From: Euryarchaeota archaeon UBA259
GTDB lineage: Archaea > Thermoplasmatota > Poseidoniia > Poseidoniales > Poseidoniaceae
Direction of reading: 5' to 3'
DNA: 16,033 nucleotides
Assembly: GCA_002506275.1 (NCBI GenBank)
Contig: DAXG01000044.1
Location: forward strand, 1-16,033
Shown: positions 1-8,922 of the stretch, piece by piece
Position numbering within the stretch: the first letter of the stretch is position 1
Layout: the number at the start of each line of letters is the position of its first letter
Made by a program: the position numbers and the translations under genes
Notes under the pieces: generated by a model
The model's database searches: none
What the model was told of the DNA's origin: nothing
The model's input: only the letters and a program-made list of their open reading frames with translations

Positions 1-1
1 G

Positions 2-895
2 GAACACGCTTTCCTCGCAAAGGTACTTGGTGTTAAGCAACTGATTGTTCACGTCAACAAGATGGATATTTCCGGTGTTGACTGGTCAGAAGACAAGTAC
101 AAGGCTGCCTGCACTGAAGTCGGTACCCTCCTCAAGATGGCTGGTTTCAAGCCGGATGATATCCCAATGATTCCTGCTTCGTCCTTGAACGGCGACAACG
201 TGTTCACCAAGTCCGACAAGTGCCCATGGTACAACGGTCCAACGCTTTTCGAAGCTATCGACAAGATCACCATGCCAGATAAGCCAATCAACAAGCCACT
301 TCGCTTGCCAATTCAGGATGTCTACAAGATTTCCGGTATCGGTACAGTGCCAGTCGGTAAGATTGAAACTGGAACTTTGAATGTTGGAAAGACTGTTATC
401 TTCAACCCTTCACAGAAGTCCGCTGAAGTCAAGTCCATCGAGATGCACCACACCATGGTCCCTAAGGCAGAGCCTGGAGACAACGTTGGTTTCAACGTCC
501 GTGGTCTTGCACAAGTCGACATCCGCCGTGGTGACGTTGCTGGATACGCTGACAGCGAACCTATGTTCGTTCGTCACGACGAAACTTTCGTTGGTCAAAT
601 CCAATTGATGGACATTCCAAAGGCTGTCTCCGTCGGATACACACCAGTTTTCCACGCACACACCGCTCAAGTCGCTGTTCGATTCCTCGAACTCCTTGAG
701 AAGACCAACAAGTCCGGTAAGGAAGCTAACCCGTCTTTCCTCAAGACTGGTGACGCATGCCTCATCCGTTTCCAACCAAACAAGCCAATGGCTATTGAGC
801 AAATGGACACGTTCCCTGAACTCTCTCGCTTCGCTATCCGTGACATGGGTAAGACCGTCGCAGCTGGCGTTTGTTTGAAGATTGACAAGAAGTGA
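2..895 (+). CDS. tuf: Translation elongation factor 1A (aEF1A), 5'-truncated by the window edge
   Basis: This GTPase delivers aminoacyl-tRNA to the ribosomal A site. The frame is open from base 2, so the gene starts upstream; 297 codons are visible of the roughly 430 usual for the family. The first visible residues, EHAFLAKVLGVKQL, precede the G4 guanine-specificity motif NKMD (nt 59-70). The G5-like SSLNGDN follows near nt 179. Beta-barrel domain II begins near PLRLPIQDVYKISGIGTVPV and domain III fills the rest, ending in KIDKK with a TGA stop. The G1-G3 motifs lie outside the window. The internal ATG at nt 62 is the Met of NKMD and not a start. Codon choice is strongly skewed to AAG, TTC and GAA, as expected for a highly expressed gene. 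rpsJ follows after 42 bases on the same strand, the usual archaeal arrangement. Confidence 0.97.
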   Translation, partial: EHAFLAKVLGVKQLIVHVNKMDISGVDWSEDKYKAACTEVGTLLKMAGFKPDDIPMIPASSLNGDNVFTKSDKCPWYNGPTLFEAIDKITMPDKPINKPLRLPIQDVYKISGIGTVPVGKIETGTLNVGKTVIFNPSQKSAEVKSIEMHHTMVPKAEPGDNVGFNVRGLAQVDIRRGDVAGYADSEPMFVRHDETFVGQIQLMDIPKAVSVGYTPVFHAHTAQVAVRFLELLEKTNKSGKEANPSFLKTGDACLIRFQPNKPMAIEQMDTFPELSRFAIRDMGKTVAAGVCLKIDKK

Positions 896-910
896 TTCAT
901 CACTTGAAGA

Positions 911-930
911 AATCGGAAGGAATCGGAAGG
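911..930 (+). repeat. Tandem 10-base repeat carrying two candidate ribosome binding sites
   Basis: The decamer AATCGGAAGG occurs twice back to back just upstream of the rpsJ ATG at 938. Each copy has a GGAAGG purine core that could pair weakly with the 16S 3' end. The second copy ends 7 bases before the start codon, which is the right spacing. The repeat is exact; the role is inferred. Confidence 0.6.
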
Positions 931-937
931 AATCACT

Positions 938-1267
938 ATGGCAGCAGTCACGATTATCAAGCTCACCGGCCAAAACCATCGAGATATCGATAACGTTGCT
1001 AGCCAGATTAAGACCATCTGCGACACCGGTGGAATCTCCCTGCGAGGTCCTATCCCGTTGCCGACCCGTCATCTTGTTGTCCCCGTACGCAAAGCCCCTG
1101 ATGGTGAAGGCGTCGAGACCTACGATCACTGGGAACTTCGGGTTCACAAGCGACTTCTTGAGATGGACATCACATCCGGAAAGGGCGAATCTGCTCTCCG
1201 CCAAGTGACCCGTATTCCTATCCCTGATACCGTGAGCATCGAACTTTCGATGCGCTCAGTCAACTGA
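938..1267 (+). CDS. rpsJ: 30S ribosomal protein uS10 (S10)
   Basis: uS10 is a small-subunit head protein near the decoding side of the ribosome. The product is 109 residues, close to the archaeal family length of about 102-110. It shows the family pattern: an N-terminal strand (AVTIIKLTGQNHRDID), the loop region SLRGPIPLPTRHLVVPVRKAP that contacts rRNA, YDHWELRVHKRLLEM, and the C-terminal strand PDTVSIELSMRSV. The ATG at 938 follows a purine-rich GGAAGG repeat. Only 42 bases separate it from the EF-1A stop, so the two are almost certainly co-transcribed as the tail of the archaeal str-type operon. The gene downstream is convergent, so the operon ends here. Confidence 0.97.
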   Translation: MAAVTIIKLTGQNHRDIDNVASQIKTICDTGGISLRGPIPLPTRHLVVPVRKAPDGEGVETYDHWELRVHKRLLEMDITSGKGESALRQVTRIPIPDTVSIELSMRSVN

Positions 1268-1281
1268 TTCGTTGTACGAAT
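1267..1281 (+). terminator. Small perfect inverted repeat at the end of the tuf-rpsJ operon
   Basis: ATTCGT-TGT-ACGAAT forms a 6-base-pair stem with a 3-base loop, overlapping the last base of the rpsJ TGA. It lies in the 88-base convergent gap (1268-1355) between rpsJ and the GINS gene. No long T tract follows directly; only short T runs appear near 1317-1330. It may help termination or 3'-end processing, but the stem is short and could be chance. Confidence 0.3.
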
Positions 1282-1355
1282 GTTATCTGCCGTTACATGT
1301 GAATGCCGTAAGGCTGTTTGACAAGTCTTTCGTCCGTAACCAGAACACGTCGTCA

Positions 1356-2375
1356 TCAAAGTGCAGCAGCTTCTGCTACACCGGATTCAATGAGCCACTC
1401 AGCAGTGTCAGCATCTACAAATTGTACATCGCCTTCTTCGAGCATAAGTTCCTCACCGCTCTTCGTAGCAATCGGTTCAGGGCTTGAAACTAAAACTCGG
1501 ATACGATGCAAGTCCGTTTGTTCGGATTGTTGTTTTTCAACAACAACCGGTTCACTCACAGGCGCAGCGTCCATATCAAACATCTCGATGGTGGACGATG
1601 TTTTCTTTGATGGGGCGAGCTCTAACGCCGCAGCGTGTTTCTTGTGCTCCATTGCCGGCGCAACGGTTTTCTGCTGTACGGTTTCTTTTGCTGCGGGTGC
1701 TTCAGCTAAATCTGCGTGAATGTATTCGTCAAGGTCTGGCCATTCTTCATCAACAAACCGTTCTTCATCATCAGCGCTAAATTCCATGGCCTCTACAGGT
1801 GGTTCTTTGTCTTCAAATGCTAAATCCGGTGGTGCCGTACCTGTCAGGCTTGCATCAACGTATGAATCGAGTTGCATTGTTCCTGGCGCATGCCTTGCCT
1901 GTTCAGGGCGAACCTCACCAGCAATACCGTTCTGCATGGAGTTCCAATCGACTTCCATCTTGAACCGGTCAATTTGCACCTGCATCATGTGATAAATCGC
2001 TTTCTCGGCAGGATCGTGCCGTTGCCAATCCAACGCTGGTAAATCTTGCCCAGTTTGAGTTGATGTCCGCAAGGATTGTGAAGAAACGTGCTGCATCATG
2101 GCAACCAGCCTTTTCCGAGCTAATTCTGAAGCAATCAAGCGGATATTGGCTTGACGCTTCTGTAGATTTTGCAGCCTCATTCCCGTCATACCCTTCATGA
2201 GCATGCTCTGAATTTCATTGTCAAGGCTACCGAGGAGTTGGTGAACCATGCCCCAGAAATCCTGCCGAGGCAGAGGGACTGGAACATGCCGGTTAATTTG
2301 CAAGCGATGCGTCGCAAACAACTGTTCTTCGACCTCGCGCGACTGAGCACTGTCAAGGTCGCCGAGGTTCGACAT
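1356..2375 (-). CDS. gins51: Probable GINS complex subunit, Gins51-like (A-B domain order)
   Basis: GINS joins the MCM helicase and the Cdc45/GAN-type nuclease to form the archaeal replicative helicase assembly. The 339-residue product has a helical N-terminal part (about residues 30-140). It includes LPRQDFWGMVHQLLGSL and RQANIRLIASELARKRLVAM, which resemble the Gins51 A domain, then DPAEKAIYHMMQ in the place of the family's next helix. Residues 292-339 (IRVLVSSPEPIAT...EEGDVQFVDADTAEWLIESG) match the small beta-rich B domain pattern of a strand, a G-D turn and a helix ending in [IL]xxGxA. The A-then-B order points to Gins51 (Sld5/Psf1 type) and not Gins23. Residues about 165-290 are an acidic, Ala/Pro-rich linker, which makes the protein well above the usual ~190 residues. 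The ATG at 2375 has AGGAG 6 bases upstream. I recognised it by motif pattern, without an alignment. Confidence 0.65.
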   Translation of the reverse strand: MSNLGDLDSAQSREVEEQLFATHRLQINRHVPVPLPRQDFWGMVHQLLGSLDNEIQSMLMKGMTGMRLQNLQKRQANIRLIASELARKRLVAMMQHVSSQSLRTSTQTGQDLPALDWQRHDPAEKAIYHMMQVQIDRFKMEVDWNSMQNGIAGEVRPEQARHAPGTMQLDSYVDASLTGTAPPDLAFEDKEPPVEAMEFSADDEERFVDEEWPDLDEYIHADLAEAPAAKETVQQKTVAPAMEHKKHAAALELAPSKKTSSTIEMFDMDAAPVSEPVVVEKQQSEQTDLHRIRVLVSSPEPIATKSGEELMLEEGDVQFVDADTAEWLIESGVAEAAAL

Positions 2376-2485
2376 CGTTCACTCCTATGGCCGACATACT
2401 TTGAACCCTTCATTCCCGATTTATCAAACATCGAGCGCGCCCCTTCATATTCAATGGCTCACCTCGCAGAGCGAGGTGTTGTTTA
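2376..2485. promoter_or_regulatory. Divergent promoter region between the GINS gene and the giant surface protein gene
   Basis: This 110-base spacer must drive both divergent genes. The AT-rich stretch ATTTATCAAA (near 2418-2428) is a plausible TATA element on the plus strand; its complement TTTGATAAAT could serve the minus strand. On the minus side AGGAG precedes the GINS ATG. On the plus side GAGGTG (2473-2478) precedes the GTG at 2486. The promoter calls are by eye and weak; the two ribosome binding sites are clear. Confidence 0.4.
2460..2478 (+). promoter_or_regulatory. Perfect 8-bp hairpin that contains the ribosome binding site of the surface protein gene
   Basis: CACCTCGC-AGA-GCGAGGTG is a perfect inverted repeat with a 3-base loop. 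The right arm includes GAGGTG (2473-2478), the ribosome binding site 7 bases before the GTG start at 2486. If the mRNA leader begins upstream, this stem would hide the site. It could also be a DNA operator. The structure is seen directly; the regulatory role is inferred. Confidence 0.5.
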
Positions 2486-5400
2486 GTGTCCCAAATGAGT
2501 GGTTCTCTTTTGTCCCGGCGTAAGTCGGTAGGCACCGCTTTGCTCCTCATGTTCCTGATGCTTGGCAGCACGTTCTCTGCAGCGAACGATACCGCATTTG
2601 GGACCTCTTTACTACCGGAGCCCGATTCAGATTCGACAGGCGAATTGTTTTTCCATCCAGCGCCAAACGAAACGAGCATCAATTCTAGTTTTTCTTCCCT
2701 GATTCAAGTTCCTTCAAATCATACTTTCTTGGACGGCTCTGTTGAAGTAGAGCCGTTGTGGAACCGCTCGACTTCCAATGGAACTCAATACGGAGTCGGT
2801 GCCTTAAACCAATGGAATGGGACTCATTTGAAGACCAATGGAATCGGGCATGGAGGGAAGTTAACGCTGGCAACGAACTCTTCACTTGGCACCATCACGA
2901 ATTTCGAATCGACGGTTGTTGCCGCACCGCGATGGCTTGGTACCGGTGTCAATCATGAAGCGTGGTCGATTCAGCGGCCGAGTATTGTTCCGTTCACGTC
3001 TAATTCTGGTATGGCCGTGCCCACAAACGGTTCGAATTCCCTTGGTTTTCTTGCCACCCAAGCACAAGGAGATATTGGTCCAGACATGAACGGATGTCTT
3101 GTCTCTCCCACGGTTGACACACCTTTTCTCATCACCAACTATACGCTTCAATTTGAACATTGGACTGCTCTCTATGCTGATGATGCGGCTTGGATCGACA
3201 TGCGGGACATGAATGGGAGTTGGTCCCTTCTTTCACCTGTTGGAGGTTACCCCTCCACCTCCTCACTGAATGCTACCCCTGCGACCGTATGGAACGGTGA
3301 AGATTCAACATGGAACGCCGCCTCCTTCCAACTCGATTCATTGGTTGCTGAGTTCCAATCATCGGTTCAATTCCGATTGTGTTTCCAAACGAGTTCGGCC
3401 GTTGGAGTACGCGGAGGATGGTTTGTTGATAATTTCGAGGTCCGAAACCAAGGCGATGAACGGGGGGCATGGTTTCACGGCAACCTGTCGGCAGATTATG
3501 CTCCGAACGCCGATGGAGATTTGGTACTGCCCGTTGATTTCTCGAACATGACCGGTCAAAACGTCGAACTTGAAATCTGGTCGAATTGGGACCTTCAGGG
3601 TGCGGCTTTCGATACCTTGACCGTGGATATATCGTACGACAATGGATCCTCATACTATTCGCTTTCCACCTACCCTGGCGTTCCTTCGTCAGGTGCCATC
3701 TGCAACGGTCAGTGGTTTAACGGCGGTGATTCCTCAAACCAATGGTGTCCGTTCCGATTTGTCTTGCCGTGGGGCACCAATGTTCCACTCAATGCAAACA
3801 ATATCTATCTGCGATTCAATGTTCAAACGAACAATCAAATCAACTACGGAGGAGCGACTTCATCTGGGTGGGAAGGTATCGCAATAGATGATTTGGGCGT
3901 ATGGATAAATCGAGGGACAGCGAATCAAAACTATACGCGTTTCAAGAACTTCACATCCCAGCCAACCGGGGTGAACGGCTCAGCAGACGGCTGGCTTGAA
4001 TCTCGATTGGCTCCCAACGAGTGGCAGTGGCTTACCTTTTTCGAACACAATTCAGTAAATGCCGCAGTCTTCGACTTCGAATCCGGGAATGAGTTGCCAG
4101 CTGGCTGGTCACTTTGGTCTCAGACCAACCGACGCTGGGAAGTTGGAACCACCAGCAATTCCTCTGGTTTTGGACCAGGTGTTTGGCATTCAGGTTTGAA
4201 CGGAGCAGGGATCTATCTTGATGATGAATATCGCAACGATATGTGGACTGAGCTCTTTACTCCAGAATACTTCATCCCTGAAAACTCAACATCACGATTG
4301 ACGTTTAGGAGTTGGGTTTGTACCGAGGCGAATTGGGACGGTGGTGCCGTCTCAATCTCAACGGATGGCGGCGAGAATTGGTGGTTTATCCCTCCGACTT
4401 ACAATGGGTTTCACGATCAACTCTCGACGACGAACATTTACTCGCCGTTGTACAATCAGGGCATATTCGATGGCTCGCGAGTCGTGGGGGGTTGTCATAA
4501 CGTCCAAAGAGGATTTGATTTGAAAGAATACGACCTCTCCAACCTTACCGGTTCTTCAGTCCGTGCGAAATTCACTTTTTTCTCAGACCAATTGGTCGAA
4601 CTCGATGGCTGGTATATCGACGATGCGGGTATTGAAATCGATGTCTATGAACCAAATGGCTCATGGACTTCTGAAGTTCTCACGCCCGACCCGTTGTTTG
4701 GATGGGGGCAACTGGATGGATTTGTGGTCGAGCCTTCAAACACCAGTGTCCGATTCGATGTTTTGGACGCAAACGGCACGCTGATTGATGGATATCAGAA
4801 CAGAACTCTACCCATTGACTTGCCGTTTGATGCAGACAAACACCCAGAACTCTTCATCCGCGTTCACCTGTCGAGCCTTGACCGTTTAATCACGCCGAGT
4901 ATCGAGCGTCTTTCGGTTGGAACTCTCACTTTTTTTGACGCTTACCATCTGTCCTACCCCGGAGATTTCACCGGCTCAAACCTTGAACAACTTGAGACGG
5001 GTGGAGATTATAATTTGAGGACCTCTCCTGCTGCCAGTTATGTGTCGTTAATGTGGGAAAGCAAGGCTTTTTGCCCATTCCAGATTGCTAAATACCAACT
5101 CATTGCTGGAAACCTAAGCGTTTCACACAGCGATTATTCCGTCGTTGCCTCCGATTGGGACCTCACCCCTTATCCGGTCTTGTCCCAGACCATAGAGCGT
5201 CAAGGAAGGCCGAAAATATCAACCGATTTGGCCCTCACATGGTCACCTGGACAATCATCGAAAGGATTCCTTTTCGAACCGTTTTGTTCTGTGGCGCCTG
5301 AGGAAACTGAAGTCGAAATCGGCTCACCGCCTACTCCATTGTTCACATGGCCAGAATCCACTGCAAGTTCCTCACTCGGACTAAATCGGCACTTCTACAG

Positions 5401-8400
5401 TTTCCAACATTCTCAATCTGAAACGCTGAATGGCACCCAGAACCTTTCTTTTTCTCATTCTGGCGGGGTGAGTTCTGCACACATATCGGTACTTGTGGCT
5501 CGTAACCGTGATTCGACGTCACCTTCCAGTTTTGACATCACGTATCTGTTTGAGGCCACCAGCGATGGCACTACAGCCTCATTACGACATGGGAACCTCC
5601 AAACTGTAGATCTTGTACCCGTAGAAACCACTCAATTTCATCGCCTACAATTCACTTCGGCGTGTTCAACTCAAGTTCAGGTCACAGAACATCTTGACAT
5701 CTGTACGCTTCCATTGCAATTGGAAGGTAATTTTACTGCCGTTCTTTCGCACTTGCAATTCATCCCTCACCAACAAACCTTGACTGCACAATTGAGTCAT
5801 CAAACGCTCAATGCCCTCTTGCAGCAAGCCTATTCTCAGAGCCCAACACCACTGGTTGATTTGCCTCTGAATGTACAATCTGCACGAGGCTCGATGATGG
5901 TGAACTTCAGTTATACCATGCAGACCAAACTTGTTGACAAAGTGCTTACTCCAGCTCATGAACGTTGGTTGCCAAAGCAAACAGTGCAGTTTGAAACCCA
6001 CCACTGGAGGGGAGATGCGCACAGTATGGAAGTTGACGCACCCGATATTTCATCGATAACACTGGCCCTTTCTACACAGCCAACTTACAATGGACGGTTG
6101 GTAGAGGTTGAAGCCTACAACCTTGACACAAACCCTCAATTCCGACAATTATCCGGTGCAGGCTTTGCTTCCTTGAACACGCCCCTCTCGTTGGCACAAT
6201 GCACTATGAACACGTGTTCAGTGAATTGGTCTCTTACCAGCCACTGGCTAATGGATGATGTGGACGACTTGTACATACTTTCCAAGGCCACGGATGTCGA
6301 GGGCTTCTCGACTGGACCGGACGTAGAAGTTCGACAAACGTTCTTCAACGAAGTTGAGAACGACTTAGAAGTTGTCAATTTCAATGTAGTTGACGACACG
6401 AACCGCATACTCAGCGATTGGTCGAACCCTCAGTGGCCTTTCCATTTGAACGCAAGTCAGGGAATGGAGGCAACCGGCAAAGTTCGCTTCGAAGGGATGA
6501 CGGGCGCTTTTATCCAAGAAGGCGACGCTGAAATCCGAATAGATGCTACGGCAGTCCCCCCGTTAAATCTCAGCGGAGGCCCGAACCAGTGGCCAGGGGA
6601 AACGGTGGAATGGAGCGCTTCGTGGTTTGGAGAAGTTGACTCAAGTGGCGCTTTTTCAATGGCAATCCAAGCACCCGATCTCGAAGCGGAACTTCCGAGT
6701 AACACCCGTATTCTCATCTCGCCGCACATCCATCGCGCCGGTCCTGTTCACGAGGACACATCCTCCAGCGAAGACCGAACAAGTTCTTCGATAAGTATAC
6801 CGTTCTTATTCGATAAAGTTCGTCCTTCAACCCTCTCGATTGAAGCTCTTGAATCGGGTGATTATGTTTCAGCGGACGGACATATCTGGACAGCGCAACA
6901 AGATGTAGCATTGCGTTTGACCCTTGAAGACCCCGAAGGGCTGTCCAATTCATTGCAGTTCTATTCGTGGTTGGAATCAAGTCACGATACGAACAAGAAT
7001 GGTATAATGGAGGAGAACGAATATGCCGTTCAAACGATAACGTTCAATTCGGGTTTGACCTCGGCAGAGATTGATCTTCCACTGCTGTCATGGCAGCAGA
7101 TTTTGCCGGCCGGCCAATCTTCAGGAAAAGCGAGCGTTGTCATCAAAGGTTTCGACCTGGCAGGGAATTCACTCGATGGCGGGGGTCAATTTGGTGAACA
7201 ATTCGACCTTGCTACATTTGAGGTCCAAGAACGGTACGACACCACCATCGACACAGAAACCGTCTCCTTTGATTTGATTCAATCCCAATTATTGCCCGGC
7301 CACGAACATCGCTTCTCCTTCATCGTTACAGATGGAAACGGTATTGAATCGTTTGATTTCATCGAGTTTGCTCTGCTCGGCCGTGATCAGAACGAGGTTT
7401 GCGCAGTGAAGTTCGAACCGCGCTTCCATGAAGTCGAATACGACCAAGACTGTTTCGAAACAGTACCACTCGTCAATGTGACCAAACAACCTTTGCTTTC
7501 GGAATGGAAGGTGGACATCCATTTCCGTATGGCTTGGAGTCTTCTGGATTCTTCGATGACAGGTACTCCCTCGTTGAAAATTTACGATGAAGGGCAAGAC
7601 CTCGGCCTCGGTTTGTCTCGCATGACCGTGTTCGACTGGACACTTTCCAGCCAACTCGAGTTGGGGGCTCTGGTTCTTCGTGATGAAACTCTACCGCATG
7701 GTACTGTCGAGGAGTTTAATATCTGGGTTCACAAGAACGATACGCTTTCTGTGAGCACAGGTTTGTACCACGCCAATACTTCGATTGCAGCAGAGTATTT
7801 GCCCGACGATGTACTTCTTCAAGCCGTATTGAGCGATGGAGAACGAACATCGTATTCCAACGTCAATTTCTCCATCTCCGGACAAGCCATGATGTCCATT
7901 CACCTTGACCCGAACATTGTGAAACTTCAGGAAGCAGTACTTGAATTAGAAGTGGTTGGTTTCCAAAGTTTTTCACCGTCCAAAACAATCAACATCACCT
8001 TTGATAGCGATTCCCCTCGTCTTTCAATCCCTCCTGGCATTTTATCCCAAATCGATTCGAATACTTTGCATGATGTGGAAGTCATCCTCATGGTGAACGA
8101 TGAGGTTGGAATGAACCGCTCCTCGGTTCAGATGCATTGGTATTTTACCCGTGCAGGCTCTCAAGTCGATGGCTCTCAAGGGTCATCATCGATCGATTAT
8201 TTGAGCCAAACCAGCATGACTACGACCTTTTCATCTCAAGTCAACATGCAACCGGCCAATGCATCCTTACTCGCTAAGAACGACCAGTTGGTCGTTTGGT
8301 TCAGTGGTAAAGACCCATCAGGAAACCTTCTGTCAGGATTTGGAACTGAAAATGAACCGATTACGCCAAATTTCCGATGGATTGCGTTTGAACCTCAATT

Positions 8401-8890
8401 TGAAAACATTGTTGCGACGCCGTATCGCGCTAAAGTTGGAGAACAAATTTCCATCTTTGTTCGGGTATCGAACATTGGCGTTCTTCCAGGCAACATGACT
8501 GTAGAATGTTATGACGACGAAGGTACGCTTCTGGCGACAAATACGAGTTGGATCGAAGGAGGCTCCTGGGTTGACCATTTGTGGGAAGTTGAAGCATGGA
8601 AAACAGGTCGACTTGGCCTTACGGTCAAAATTGTCAACCATACGGGAAATGTTCCAGTCTCGATGGCGAATGTTAACGAATACGACCAAAACAGTGGCCA
8701 GACGACGACTGCGCTTGGTTTCGCAGTGCTCGTTGTCTTGCTCTCTGGGGGAATTTTCGTGGCGTCTGTTCTCCGACGACGAGAGCGAATTCATCAATTC
8801 ACTGCCGAACAAGTCCACATTGCACTGGACCGCAGTAGCCTTCCACCTCCTCGCCCGAAAGATTTGGTGGAGTTAACCCAAGAGGAATAG
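2486..8890 (+). CDS. Giant secreted cell-surface protein with beta-sandwich repeats, EF-hand loop, CARDB-like domain and C-terminal membrane anchor
   Basis: The product has 2134 residues and probably stands on the outer cell surface; its ligand is unknown. An N-terminal signal sequence (RRKSVGTALLLMFLMLGS, residues ~11-33) opens it. Three related MAM/jelly-roll-like domains follow at about residues 210-330, 354-485 and 528-722. Each closes on a similar motif: GGWFVDNFEV, GWEGIAIDDLGV, DGWYIDDAGIEI. The middle is Thr/Ser-rich and beta-rich with many N-x-S/T sequons, suggesting N-glycosylation. Residues 1501-1512 (DTNKNGIMEENE) form an EF-hand-like loop. Residues ~1970-2060 resemble a CARDB/Ig-like domain (KVGEQISIFVRVSNIG). 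One transmembrane helix (~2075-2097) and a basic RRRER stop-transfer precede a ~30-residue cytoplasmic tail. I chose GTG 2486 because GAGGTG sits 7 bases upstream; ATG 2495 is the alternative. No catalytic motif was recognised, so adhesin or envelope roles are guesses. Confidence 0.9.
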   Translation: MSQMSGSLLSRRKSVGTALLLMFLMLGSTFSAANDTAFGTSLLPEPDSDSTGELFFHPAPNETSINSSFSSLIQVPSNHTFLDGSVEVEPLWNRSTSNGTQYGVGALNQWNGTHLKTNGIGHGGKLTLATNSSLGTITNFESTVVAAPRWLGTGVNHEAWSIQRPSIVPFTSNSGMAVPTNGSNSLGFLATQAQGDIGPDMNGCLVSPTVDTPFLITNYTLQFEHWTALYADDAAWIDMRDMNGSWSLLSPVGGYPSTSSLNATPATVWNGEDSTWNAASFQLDSLVAEFQSSVQFRLCFQTSSAVGVRGGWFVDNFEVRNQGDERGAWFHGNLSADYAPNADGDLVLPVDFSNMTGQNVELEIWSNWDLQGAAFDTLTVDISYDNGSSYYSLSTYPGVPSSGAICNGQWFNGGDSSNQWCPFRFVLPWGTNVPLNANNIYLRFNVQTNNQINYGGATSSGWEGIAIDDLGVWINRGTANQNYTRFKNFTSQPTGVNGSADGWLESRLAPNEWQWLTFFEHNSVNAAVFDFESGNELPAGWSLWSQTNRRWEVGTTSNSSGFGPGVWHSGLNGAGIYLDDEYRNDMWTELFTPEYFIPENSTSRLTFRSWVCTEANWDGGAVSISTDGGENWWFIPPTYNGFHDQLSTTNIYSPLYNQGIFDGSRVVGGCHNVQRGFDLKEYDLSNLTGSSVRAKFTFFSDQLVELDGWYIDDAGIEIDVYEPNGSWTSEVLTPDPLFGWGQLDGFVVEPSNTSVRFDVLDANGTLIDGYQNRTLPIDLPFDADKHPELFIRVHLSSLDRLITPSIERLSVGTLTFFDAYHLSYPGDFTGSNLEQLETGGDYNLRTSPAASYVSLMWESKAFCPFQIAKYQLIAGNLSVSHSDYSVVASDWDLTPYPVLSQTIERQGRPKISTDLALTWSPGQSSKGFLFEPFCSVAPEETEVEIGSPPTPLFTWPESTASSSLGLNRHFYSFQHSQSETLNGTQNLSFSHSGGVSSAHISVLVARNRDSTSPSSFDITYLFEATSDGTTASLRHGNLQTVDLVPVETTQFHRLQFTSACSTQVQVTEHLDICTLPLQLEGNFTAVLSHLQFIPHQQTLTAQLSHQTLNALLQQAYSQSPTPLVDLPLNVQSARGSMMVNFSYTMQTKLVDKVLTPAHERWLPKQTVQFETHHWRGDAHSMEVDAPDISSITLALSTQPTYNGRLVEVEAYNLDTNPQFRQLSGAGFASLNTPLSLAQCTMNTCSVNWSLTSHWLMDDVDDLYILSKATDVEGFSTGPDVEVRQTFFNEVENDLEVVNFNVVDDTNRILSDWSNPQWPFHLNASQGMEATGKVRFEGMTGAFIQEGDAEIRIDATAVPPLNLSGGPNQWPGETVEWSASWFGEVDSSGAFSMAIQAPDLEAELPSNTRILISPHIHRAGPVHEDTSSSEDRTSSSISIPFLFDKVRPSTLSIEALESGDYVSADGHIWTAQQDVALRLTLEDPEGLSNSLQFYSWLESSHDTNKNGIMEENEYAVQTITFNSGLTSAEIDLPLLSWQQILPAGQSSGKASVVIKGFDLAGNSLDGGGQFGEQFDLATFEVQERYDTTIDTETVSFDLIQSQLLPGHEHRFSFIVTDGNGIESFDFIEFALLGRDQNEVCAVKFEPRFHEVEYDQDCFETVPLVNVTKQPLLSEWKVDIHFRMAWSLLDSSMTGTPSLKIYDEGQDLGLGLSRMTVFDWTLSSQLELGALVLRDETLPHGTVEEFNIWVHKNDTLSVSTGLYHANTSIAAEYLPDDVLLQAVLSDGERTSYSNVNFSISGQAMMSIHLDPNIVKLQEAVLELEVVGFQSFSPSKTINITFDSDSPRLSIPPGILSQIDSNTLHDVEVILMVNDEVGMNRSSVQMHWYFTRAGSQVDGSQGSSSIDYLSQTSMTTTFSSQVNMQPANASLLAKNDQLVVWFSGKDPSGNLLSGFGTENEPITPNFRWIAFEPQFENIVATPYRAKVGEQISIFVRVSNIGVLPGNMTVECYDDEGTLLATNTSWIEGGSWVDHLWEVEAWKTGRLGLTVKIVNHTGNVPVSMANVNEYDQNSGQTTTALGFAVLVVLLSGGIFVASVLRRRERIHQFTAEQVHIALDRSSLPPPRPKDLVELTQEE

Positions 8891-8922
8891 TCAAAAACAG
8901 ATTGTCCCACGCCCAACAAGAA

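Noticed and set aside
410..1204. 264-codon open frame on the minus strand across EF-1A and rpsJ
   Set aside because: It overlaps two unmistakable conserved genes and has no recognisable motif; the strong codon bias of those genes leaves the reverse frame open by chance.
1364..1376. Inverted repeat AGCAG-CTT-CTGCT as a terminator for rpsJ
   Set aside because: It is inside the C-terminal codons of the GINS gene, encodes its Ala-rich end, and no T run follows.
1318..1992. Plus-strand Ser/Ala-rich open frames opposite the GINS gene
   Set aside because: They are antisense to the acidic linker of the minus-strand gene, which has a strong ribosome binding site and recognisable domains.
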